Positions 55,719 to 63,900 of a stretch of DNA of 64,000 nt are shown piece after piece; positions within the stretch are counted from its first letter, which is position 1, and every line of letters begins with the position of its first letter. A program made the position numbers and the translations under genes. This stretch comes from Thermococcus sp. JdF3 (GTDB lineage: Archaea > Methanobacteriota_B > Thermococci > Thermococcales > Thermococcaceae), in assembly GCF_012027495.1 (NCBI RefSeq), contig NZ_SNUK01000004.1, positions 62,001 to 126,000 on the forward strand, given 5' to 3'. A model generated the notes under the pieces. That model searched no databases. It saw only the letters and a list, made by a program, of their open reading frames with translations, and was not told the DNA's origin.

Positions 55719-58034
55719 GTGGCAGAAGAACCCAGTGTGGATGTTGTTGAGATGGAGGAGGTCGTGATAGAGAGGACGAGAACCCTGCCCCCGAGGCTGG
55801 AATTCGTGGTTAAGGTGGCGGCGGTGCTCATCGGCCTGTACGAAATCCTGTTCATCTTCAACTTCAACTACACGCTCTACGACCTATTCCAGCGCCTCGG
55901 TGTGGAGCTGGAGTTCCTGAGGATAACGTTCCAGCCCAAGCAGGGCGAGGCCTTCGTTATGGCAATGCTGATGGTGATAACCTTCCTCCTCTACCCGATA
56001 CGCAAGAGGGAGAAGTACTTCCGGAAGGTTTTCTCCTACGACTACATCATGGGCGCCGCAGGAGTGGTTTCAATGCTCTACCTGTTCGCGGTCTATGAGC
56101 GCTACATACTGACGTCATCCCTGAACCAGACCGATGTGATCTTTGGCCTGCTGGCCATAATAATGGTCATCGAGGCAACAAGGCGCGTCCTCGGCTGGGT
56201 TCTGCCCATGATAGTCGTCCTTTTCCTTCTCTACGGAATCTACGCCATCAACTACGACTGGACCCGCTTCGTCCAGCAGCTCTACTTCGACGAGGGAATC
56301 TTCGGAATCCCGTTCTTCGTCATGACGATATACGTCTTCGCCTTCATATTCTTCGGTGCCTTCCTGCTGAGGATAGGCGTCAGCGACTACATCACCGAGT
56401 TCATGATAAGCCTCTTTGGAAAGAGGCCCGGCGGCCCGGCTAAGTCTGCGGTCATCTCAAGCGCCCTCATGGGAACGGTCAGCGGTTCAAGCGTTGCCAA
56501 CGTCCTCACCACGGGAACCTTCACGATTCCCCTCATGAAGAAGGCCGGCTACCCGCCGGAGATAGCCGGAGCCGTCGAGCCGGTCGCATCAACCGGCGGC
56601 CAGCTGATGCCGCCGATAATGGGTGCGGCAGCCTTCATCATGGCCGAGTTCCTCAACCTGCCCTATAACAAAATCATTATCGCCGCCGTTCTGCCTGCCC
56701 TGGTCTACTATGGAGGAGTTTACCTCTTCATAGACCTCGAGACCAAGAGGCTCGGCCTGAAGGGCATGGCCGCCGAGGCATTCAAGACGATGGCCTACTT
56801 CCTGCGCAAGCTCTACATCCTCCTGCCGATAGTCGTCATCACAGTTGCCCTCGTGTGGGGAATAGCGCCCCAGATAGCCGCCATATCGTCGCTCGGAGTT
56901 GCAATATGGGTTGCATGGATATCAAGGGATGAAATATACGGGAACGAGAAGCTCTACGTCGCCTTTGCACTGCTGGCAACGCTGCTGATGTTCCTGAGCA
57001 AGGACGTTGGAAAGCAGACTTCCATGGTTCTCCTGGCCATGTTTCTCCTGCTGGCCGCACTTGGGGTCATGAAGAAGGGTGTTGCATTCAACGAGAAGTT
57101 CTACATAACCTCGCTCTTCCTGCTGTTCATAGCCCTGACCAAGTACCTCGGAATGGGCAAGGAGCAGATAGTTCTCATGACCGGCGTCTTTGGGATAGTC
57201 TTCTCAATCCTCGTCGGCTACCGTTCGGCACTCGACAGCGGCAAGATGATGTACCGTGCGACCTACGAGGCCATGATAGACGCCGGCAAAACCAGCGTCA
57301 GCGTCATGCTCGCGGCCGCCAGTGCGGGCCTCATTCAGGGTGTTCTCACGATGACCGGTGAGCTTACAAACATCGGCTACCGCCTCATCAGCCTTACCCA
57401 CGGAAACCTCTGGCTGCTCCTCCTGCTCACGATGGTCTTCAGCCTCATACTTGGAATGGGTGTCCCCACGACCGCCAACTATATCATCACCTCGCTCGTC
57501 GCCGCCCCGGCAATCTACATGCTGGTCAGGAACATCGAACCCTACAACCAGCCGGTTCCCGGCTACACCGTCCTCATAGCCATGCTCGCGGCCCACTTCT
57601 TCGTGTTCTACTTCGGAATCCTTGCGGACGTCACCCCGCCGGTGGCCCTCGCCAGCTACGCGGGCTCCGCAATCGCGGGTGGGGACTTCTGGAAGACGGC
57701 CATAAACGCGGTGAAGTACGCGCTGGCGGGCTACATAGGGCCGTACATATACTTCACCCACCCCGAGATGTTCCTCATAACCGTCTCGGAGTGGACCCCG
57801 GCGATGATCATCCGGGTGCTCTACTACCTGGTGGCAACGCTCTTCGTCATGTACCTCCTGGCGATAGCGCTGACCGGCTTCTACAGCACGAAGCTCAAGT
57901 CCTGGATGCGCGGGGTAATCGGCGTCCTCGGCCTGGCCGGTGTGACCCTGAACCCCATCGTCATAGGGGCAGGAGTCGTGGCGTGGCTTGGCCTGAAGTT
58001 CTACGGGGCGAGGTTCGAGAAGAGCGCCGCTTAG
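55719..58034 (+). CDS. TRAP transporter fused small-large permease (4TM/12TM)
   Basis: A 771-residue membrane protein. The first 180 residues hold the four helices of the small Q-type subunit, then the M-type subunit follows with VISSALMGTVSGSSVANVLT and LILGMGVPTTANYI, the paired hairpin motifs of DctM/TAXI permeases that bind sodium. GTG at 55719 has GGAGGTGG upstream. The last gene of the three-gene operon. A terminator T-stretch follows at about 58040. Confidence 0.95.
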   Translation: MAEEPSVDVVEMEEVVIERTRTLPPRLEFVVKVAAVLIGLYEILFIFNFNYTLYDLFQRLGVELEFLRITFQPKQGEAFVMAMLMVITFLLYPIRKREKYFRKVFSYDYIMGAAGVVSMLYLFAVYERYILTSSLNQTDVIFGLLAIIMVIEATRRVLGWVLPMIVVLFLLYGIYAINYDWTRFVQQLYFDEGIFGIPFFVMTIYVFAFIFFGAFLLRIGVSDYITEFMISLFGKRPGGPAKSAVISSALMGTVSGSSVANVLTTGTFTIPLMKKAGYPPEIAGAVEPVASTGGQLMPPIMGAAAFIMAEFLNLPYNKIIIAAVLPALVYYGGVYLFIDLETKRLGLKGMAAEAFKTMAYFLRKLYILLPIVVITVALVWGIAPQIAAISSLGVAIWVAWISRDEIYGNEKLYVAFALLATLLMFLSKDVGKQTSMVLLAMFLLLAALGVMKKGVAFNEKFYITSLFLLFIALTKYLGMGKEQIVLMTGVFGIVFSILVGYRSALDSGKMMYRATYEAMIDAGKTSVSVMLAAASAGLIQGVLTMTGELTNIGYRLISLTHGNLWLLLLLTMVFSLILGMGVPTTANYIITSLVAAPAIYMLVRNIEPYNQPVPGYTVLIAMLAAHFFVFYFGILADVTPPVALASYAGSAIAGGDFWKTAINAVKYALAGYIGPYIYFTHPEMFLITVSEWTPAMIIRVLYYLVATLFVMYLLAIALTGFYSTKLKSWMRGVIGVLGLAGVTLNPIVIGAGVVAWLGLKFYGARFEKSAA

Positions 58035-58097
58035 CCCTTCGTTTTTACTTTTCCATTTGCTGTCCTGTTCTGGAAAAGTTTGGAAATTGGAAAAAGC

Positions 58098-59306
58098 TCA
58101 GTAGAGCATGACCTCGAAGCCCAGCTCGCTAAGCAGATCCGCGAGCTCCTCGCTGTCCACGTAGACCAGCAGGTGATGGTTTCCGAGGGTACCGTCTATG
58201 AAGTCCATTGCGTCCTCTATGCGGAGTTTCATCTGGGTTCTGCATCTAAAGTTGCTGTGCTCCTGGCCGACCACCTCGACGCCGGCAACAACAGCCTTCC
58301 TTCCGCGTATCTTCAGGAGGCTGGCCTTCCCTTTGGGCAGCTGGACGTCGACGCCGACGCCCATGCCGCTCTCAAAGTGCGACCTGATGATGTACTTTCC
58401 GATGAGCGGTGCGGTGCAGTGGGCGAGGATTATGTGGCTTTCCCCGTAGTCGGCAATGTTGCCCATGAACGCCGGCTTGTCGAAGAAGCGCCTCGCTATC
58501 ATCATACCTATGAGCGCGTTCAGCTCGCCCTCGCAGGCGGCCGGAATTCCCTCCGCGTTGAGCATCGCCAGGGCCAGGCAGGGCGTCGCCTTAAGCTTGC
58601 CTATCAGGTCGAAGCAGCCGATGGTAAAGCCGTCGAGCCTGTAGTCCTCCAGTATTCTCTTTATTGCGATGTATATCCTTCCAGCCTTCACCAGGTCCTC
58701 CCTGCCGGGCTCCTTTATCTCGATGGCCTTTCCGACGATTTCCTCCACGACCTTCCAGCCTTCCGCCTCGGTGGTGGCCTCGTAGTACTCGTAGAACTTC
58801 TTGAGGCTGATGCTGGTGTAGGGAAGCTCGAACTTCTCGTTGATGAGCCAGGGTGAGACCCTGCCGATTATGCCGATGCGCATCTTGAGGAACTTATCCA
58901 GAACCTCCTTCATGTCCTCGTATCCCAGAAGCGCCGCCTTCAGCTCGTTGAAGTCCTTCACCAGGGTGGACGGCACGAGCCTGTCCCTGAAGTACTCCCT
59001 GAGCTCGATTCCAGCGGCGAGGGAGTTGTTGAACGGGTCGCCGTAGATGACTATCGGCCGCCTGTAAACGAAGAACTCCTTCAGCGGGCCTTCTGTGCCA
59101 CCGGTCAGCGGGTAGAGGACTATGGCATCAACCTCGTTGAAGTTGACCTCCTCCCTGGCCTCCTTGAAATCCCTCTTCGTGGAGATGAAGAACCCTCCAA
59201 CAACCTCAAACTCCTTTGCGAGGCCTGTTATGAACTCCGAGGCTTTCTTCTCAAAGGCCTTCGGGTTCGCAAGCTCGCTGACTCCAAAAACGACTCCGAC
59301 CTTCAT
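58098..59306 (-). CDS. L-fucose/arabinose isomerase-like protein
   Basis: A 402-residue protein with the two N-terminal Rossmann-like domains and C-terminal domain of fucose/arabinose isomerases (MKVGVVFGVSELANPKAFEK). Segments LALAMLNAEGIPAACEGELN and HIILAHCTAPL match the family's metal and substrate region, with Glu and His that could bind metal. Thermococcales are not known to use fucose, so the substrate may be another sugar. The ATG at 59306 has AGGTGAAAG; upstream reading into the HARP gene is rejected. Confidence 0.8.
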   Translation of the reverse strand: MKVGVVFGVSELANPKAFEKKASEFITGLAKEFEVVGGFFISTKRDFKEAREEVNFNEVDAIVLYPLTGGTEGPLKEFFVYRRPIVIYGDPFNNSLAAGIELREYFRDRLVPSTLVKDFNELKAALLGYEDMKEVLDKFLKMRIGIIGRVSPWLINEKFELPYTSISLKKFYEYYEATTEAEGWKVVEEIVGKAIEIKEPGREDLVKAGRIYIAIKRILEDYRLDGFTIGCFDLIGKLKATPCLALAMLNAEGIPAACEGELNALIGMMIARRFFDKPAFMGNIADYGESHIILAHCTAPLIGKYIIRSHFESGMGVGVDVQLPKGKASLLKIRGRKAVVAGVEVVGQEHSNFRCRTQMKLRIEDAMDFIDGTLGNHHLLVYVDSEELADLLSELGFEVMLY

Positions 59307-59320
59307 GCTTTCACCTAACC

Positions 59321-59346
59321 GTTTTAAACTTCCGCGCTTAAATAAG
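59321..59346. promoter_or_regulatory. Divergent promoters of the isomerase-like and HARP genes
   Basis: Minus-strand GAAGTTTAAAAC near 59321-59332 lies about 20 bases before the isomerase-like ATG; plus-strand GCGCTTAAATAAG at 59334-59346 lies 15-25 bases before the HARP start. The two TATA elements almost touch. Confidence 0.55.
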
Positions 59347-59360
59347 CTTGTGGTGGTAGC

Positions 59361-59966
59361 GTGGCAATGCGGTTCGTCCTCGACACGAGCATCTTCGTCA
59401 ACCCCGAGATACGGGGAAAGTTCGGTGACAGTCCAACCGAGGCGATGCGGGCTTTTCTGGACTATGCCGAGAAGCTCTTCGGTAAAATAGAGTTCTACAT
59501 GCCCCCGGGCATCTACAGGGAGGTTATGCATTTCGTCGATGAGGAGGAGCTCCTTCCCGAGGTCGAGCTGTACATAATCAAAAAGCCCCCGAACGTTCAC
59601 GACATCAAAATCCCTGCCTTCGTCGTCTATGAGCTGATAGACGACATCCGGCGCAGGATCGACAAGGGACTCCGCGTCGCCGAGAAGGCCGTTCGTGAGG
59701 GTGTAATTGAGACGGACAACGTGGACAGGATAATTCAGAAACTCCGCAGAAACTACCGCAAAGCCCTCCGTGAGGGCATCGTGGACAGCAAGGAGGACTT
59801 TGAGCTGATTCTTCTCGCAAAGGAGCTCGACGCCACGATAGTCTCCGCCGACGTCGGCATACTCACCTGGGCGCAGAAGATGGGCATTAAATGGATAGAC
59901 GCGGCCAACTTCAGGGAGGTCCTTGAGGGCTTGGTGGACAAACTGGGGGAAGGGAAAAATTTATAA
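59361..59966 (+). CDS. HARP-type protein-only RNase P (RNA ligase partner family)
   Basis: A 201-residue PIN-like nuclease of the family once called RNA ligase partner protein (TIGR03875) and later shown to include the Aquifex Aq_880 minimal RNase P (HARP). The PIN core begins FVLDTSIFVNPEIRGKF with the metal-binding Asp, and further acids lie in ILLAKELDATIVSADVGIL. A Lys/Arg-rich helical insertion (about residues 90-150) is the oligomerisation spike. GTG at 59361 follows GGTGG; ATG 59367 is an alternative. It ends 26 bases before tRNA-Thr(GGT). Confidence 0.9.
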   Translation: MAMRFVLDTSIFVNPEIRGKFGDSPTEAMRAFLDYAEKLFGKIEFYMPPGIYREVMHFVDEEELLPEVELYIIKKPPNVHDIKIPAFVVYELIDDIRRRIDKGLRVAEKAVREGVIETDNVDRIIQKLRRNYRKALREGIVDSKEDFELILLAKELDATIVSADVGILTWAQKMGIKWIDAANFREVLEGLVDKLGEGKNL

Positions 59967-59968
59967 AG
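59952..59968 (+). promoter_or_regulatory. tRNA-Thr(GGT) promoter overlapping the HARP stop codon
   Basis: GGGAAAAATTTATAAAG: the TATA contains the HARP stop TAA (59964-59966). The tRNA begins at 59993, about 30 bases downstream. Confidence 0.7.
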
Positions 59969-59992
59969 CCTCGACTGCATCGTATCATCGAC

Positions 59993-60069
59993 GCCCCGGT
60001 GGCTCAGCCTGGTGGAGCGGCCGCTTGGTAAGCGGCAGGCCGCGGGTTCAAACCCCGCCCGGGGCTCCA
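59993..60069 (+). tRNA. tRNA-Thr (GGT)
   Basis: A 77-base cloverleaf with acceptor GCCCCGG/CCGGGGC, discriminator T and encoded CCA. The anticodon loop is TTGGTAA, anticodon GGT. A palindromic element starts 5 bases after the CCA. Confidence 0.96.
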
Positions 60070-60074
60070 TTCTA

Positions 60075-60382
60075 CAAACTTTTGCTCTGCAAAAGTTTGA
60101 TCAAAAGTTTGTGATTCCTTTTGAAAAAAGCGTGCTTTGAGTGGATTTCTCTGAGGACTGCTTTTTGGGCGGAATTGATTCATTCCAAGGGGGTGTTCCA
60201 GGAGGGTTCAAGCGTTTTTGGCGCTCCTTCGGAGCGCGGTTCAAGTGAAACCCGCGTGAAAAAGTTTTATTTTCGATGACTCAACCTTCTAAAGGCCAAG
60301 TTTGGACTTGAAATCCCATCTGCAAATGAGCCTTAAAGGGAATCACAGACTTTTGGTCAAGCTTTGCGCAAGCAAAGGTTGC
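60075..60382. repeat. Complete palindromic element abutting tRNA-Thr(GGT)
   Basis: About 308 bp. The left end is a perfect 11-bp hairpin CAAACTTTTGC, loop TCT, complement (60075-60099), then ATCAAAAG. The centre is GCGCTCC, TTC, GGAGCGC (60221-60237). Arms pair at constant sum about 120,457: GTGATTCC 60111 with GGAATCAC 60339; GCAAAA 60089 with CTTTGC 60362. The right end aligns with that of the 47789 copy over about 43 bases with few differences. Confidence 0.8.
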
Positions 60383-60383
60383 C

Positions 60384-60409
60384 GGGGGGCTACCGCCCCC
60401 ACGCCCCCT
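60384..60409. repeat. G-rich linker between two palindromic copies
   Basis: A hairpin GGGGGC, TACC, GCCCCC (60385-60400) plus a C-rich run, the same kind as at 48142-48167. Confidence 0.5.
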
Positions 60410-60758
60410 GAAACTTTGCCCTGCAAAGTTTCACCAGCAAGCTTTAAGAAAGTTTGAGAAAGCTTGACTAAGAGGGTACCCTTTCCCGCATTTTTGAGAT
60501 GTTAGCCGTGCATGATTTGACTGTAGTTTTAACGAGGTTTAACTGTTGAACAGGGCCTCTTTAATGGTTCACTTCATTTTTAGCGTCCGAAGGACGCCTT
60601 GTGGAGAGTGGAACACTGCAAACTGTCAGTTGAGAACAAACCCCGTGAAAAACAAGCAACTTTCGGGATTGCACGCACTCTTCCGCCAGCGCTTCGTAGG
60701 AAGCGAAGCTTCCCGACGTGTTGAGGCAAAGCCTCAACATGCGGAGCAAAGGGCTGTT
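60410..60758. repeat. Longer palindromic element before tRNA-Pro
   Basis: It starts with a perfect 10-bp hairpin GAAACTTTGC, CCT, complement (60410-60432), has the centre GCGTCC, GAA, GGACGC (60583-60597), and ends near GTTGAGGC, AAA, GCCTCAAC (60720-60738), within 22 bases of the tRNA-Pro CCA on the opposite strand. Arm pairing is partial, e.g. ACGAGGTTT near 60532 with the reversed complement around 60640. So this copy lies between two tRNA 3' ends. Confidence 0.65.
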
Positions 60759-60759
60759 A

Positions 60760-60837
60760 TGGTGGGGCCGCCGGGATTCGAACCCGGGTCACGGGCTCCC
60801 AAAGCCCGCAGGATGGACCAGGCTACCCTACGGCCCC
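60760..60837 (-). tRNA. tRNA-Pro (TGG)
   Basis: A 78-base cloverleaf on the minus strand with acceptor GGGGCCG/CGGCCCC, discriminator A and encoded CCA. The anticodon loop is TTTGGGA, anticodon TGG. Confidence 0.96.
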
Positions 60838-60860
60838 CCGCGGTAGTGCATTGAGAGGTT

Positions 60861-60877
60861 CCTTATTAAGCTTTTCG
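60861..60877 (-). promoter_or_regulatory. BRE/TATA promoter of tRNA-Pro
   Basis: Minus strand CGAAAAGCTTAATAAGG, about 25-30 bases before the tRNA 5' end; the core closely resembles the rpoH promoter. Confidence 0.7.
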
Positions 60878-60904
60878 ATGGCGCCTCTCCTGAAAGCCCG
60901 CTCC

Positions 60905-60921
60905 GCAGGATTTTTATAATC
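60905..60921 (+). promoter_or_regulatory. Promoter of topA
   Basis: GCAGGATTTTTATAATC places a TATA about 30 bases before the ATG at 60950; GGTGTC follows as ribosome-binding site. Confidence 0.6.
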
Positions 60922-60949
60922 CACCTGCCTATCGCCTCAAGGTGTCGTC

Positions 60950-63900
60950 ATGGTCACGCTCATCATAGCGGAAAAGCCCAACGTTGCCCGTAAAATCGCC
61001 TATGCGTTAGCGGAAGGCAAACCCGTAAGAAAAACGATAGGGAAGGTAGGTTACTACGAGTTCACCCGCGACGGGAAGAGGATAATAGTCGCCCCTGCCG
61101 TGGGCCACCTCTTCTCCCTCGCCCCCAAGGTGAAGACCTACGGTTACCCCATCTTCGACATCGAGTGGGTACCGGTCTATGTCGCTGAAAAGGGCAAGAG
61201 CTACGCGAAGGACTACATCAAAGCCCTGGCCGCGGTTGCCAAACAGGCGGATGAGTTCGTGGTGGCCTGCGACTACGACACGGAGGGTGAGGTCATCGGC
61301 TACACGGCTCTCAAGTACGCCTGCGGCGTTGACCCCGCCAGGGCGAAGAGAATGAAGTTCTCGGCCCTGACGAAGAAGGACCTCCTCAAGGCCTGGTACA
61401 ACCTCGAACCGACGATAAACTTCGGAATGGCGGACGCCGGAATAGCGCGCCACGTCCTCGACTGGTACTGGGGAGTCAATCTCTCCCGCGCCCTCACCTC
61501 GGCCATAAAGCGCGCCAGCGGCAAGTGGCAGGTTCTCTCCACCGGCCGCGTCCAGGGTCCGACCCTCAAGTTCCTCGTTGACAGGGAGAAGGAGATTCAG
61601 AACTTCAAGCCCACACCGTACTGGGTAATAAAGATGCTCCTCGAGAAGAACGGGGAGCAATACACCGCCGTCTATGAGAAGGAGCGCATACTCGATGAAA
61701 ACGAGGCGAAGCGCATCGTTGAAGAGGCTAAAAAGGGGCCGGCCTTCGTCGAGAAGGTTGAGGTGAAGCAGCAGAAGAGGAATCCGCCGGTACCCTTCGA
61801 CCTTGGAACCCTGCAGAGGGAGGCCTACTCCGCCTTCGGTTACTCCCCGAAGAAGACCCTGGAGATTGCTCAGAAGCTGTATGAGAAAGGCTACTGCCTG
61901 CATCCGGACTCCCTCATTCCAACCCCGGGTGGAGTGAAGAAAATCAAAGAGTTGCCCAAGGAGGGTGAGGTGTTTGCCCTTGACTTTGATTTGAAGTTAT
62001 CAAGGGCCAGGTACAGGCTCCTTGAAAGGGATGCGAATGAGCCCATGTACAAAGTTACCCTCAGCGACAGAACGGAGCTTTATCTTACGGGAGACCATCC
62101 CGTTCTGGTTTACAGGAATGATAGGCTCATATTCGTGCCTGCGGAGGAGCTCAGAAATGATGATCAGGTGGTCCTTCTCATAAACCGTAAGGATTTCCCT
62201 GATGGAAATAAAACCCCAACACTGTTTGATTTCGTCCTCAAAAACGCCTCGTCAATGAAGGACTATGTTCTCTACGAACCTTCCTTTGGAACGGTCTTGA
62301 GGGAAAGAATAAAGAACGCCGAATTGAAGGTGGAGATCCTATGGAAGTTTAAAATCAGAGAACCGACGTACCACAAATACCTTCGGGGCAAAATGCCGGT
62401 TCCGATTTTCAGGTTCCTCATGGGGAGGGGAATAATCTCGGAGAAGGAGGCCAGAAAGATTTTCAGAGGGTTTTCATACGGTACCTCATTAGCATCGGTT
62501 TCGTTCGACTTCAACGAGGACTTCTGGTATCTGTTCGGCTTCGTCGTTGGGGACGGCCATCTAGATAGAGAGAGCCAAATAACGATTTCGGCCAAGGAGA
62601 GGACGGGGGAGACAGTAAAAGCGCTCCGGGAAGTTGCGGAGTCCCTCGGCGTTCCCTTTGCGTACGATGGAAAATACAAGCTGATAATCCTGCGTAGCAA
62701 GTCCCTTACGAGGCTGTTTGAGCTCCTTGGCTGTCCCTATGGGAACAAAACCGAAATATTCGAGATTCCCGGTGAGATAATGGCAAAGTCCCAATGGATG
62801 GCCTCTTTCCTGGCTGGCTACTACGATGCGGACAGCCACATTGGGACGAAACCAACCGGTGGCGGGAAATCCATGTCCCCGCAAATCGTTCTGACGTCCA
62901 AGAACAGGGGGGCAATATACACCGTCAAGCTCATGTGGCAGCTCCTCGGCGTTGGCACGTACCTGTGGGAGAAAAAGGACAGTCGGGGCAATTTAGTGGC
63001 GTACGAACTTAAGGTTTACTCCCGCGATGCACTCAGGTTCTACAAGGTCATGAAGGATTACCTGAAAGTGAAGAGTCGGGACCTGGAGAAGGTTCGGAAG
63101 GTTGCGATTAGGAGGAGAAAGGTGTATTCCCATCATTACAGCGTTCTCAGAGTTGGGGACTGGAGCGGGAAGTTAAGAACCGACAACGCTCTCTGGAAAA
63201 AGTTTGACATGTCCAACCAAACTGCTCACGGAAGTGGAATAAGCCTCGACAAGCTCGAAAGAATCAGGGATTACCTGACCGATGACGACCTCCGCAGGAT
63301 TGCCACAGGAGACGTTTACGTGCTTGGGATAAAGTCCATCGAGAAGTTCCACTACCGCGGCAAGGTCTACGACCTCGTTGTTGAGGAGTATCACAACTTC
63401 ATTGCCAACGGTGTCGTCGTTCACAACTGTTCCTACCCCCGCACCTCCTCGCAGAAGCTCCCCAAGAACCTCAACTTCCGCCCCATTCTCCAGAACCTCG
63501 CCAAGCTGCCTGAGTACAAGCCCTTCGCCCACGAGCTCCTGGGCAAGGAGCGGCTCAAGCCCGTCGAGGGCAAGAAGGACGACCCCGCCCACCCGGCGAT
63601 CTATCCCACCGGCGAGCTTCCAAAGCCGGGTGACCTCACGAAGGATGAGCGGAACATCTACGACCTCGTGGTCAGGCGCTTCCTGGCCCTCTTCATGGAG
63701 CCGGCCGTCAGAGAGATAATGAAGGTGGTCATAAACTCCAACTCCAACCGCTTCATCCTGGGTGGAGCGAGGACCGTGAAGGAGGGCTGGCTGAAAGTTT
63801 ACGGTAAGTACGTCAAGTTCGACGAGGTGATCCTCCCGGCGTTCAAGGAGGGCGAGCCGGTCAAGGTCATCCAGATTAAGCGCGAGAAGAAGAAGACGAA

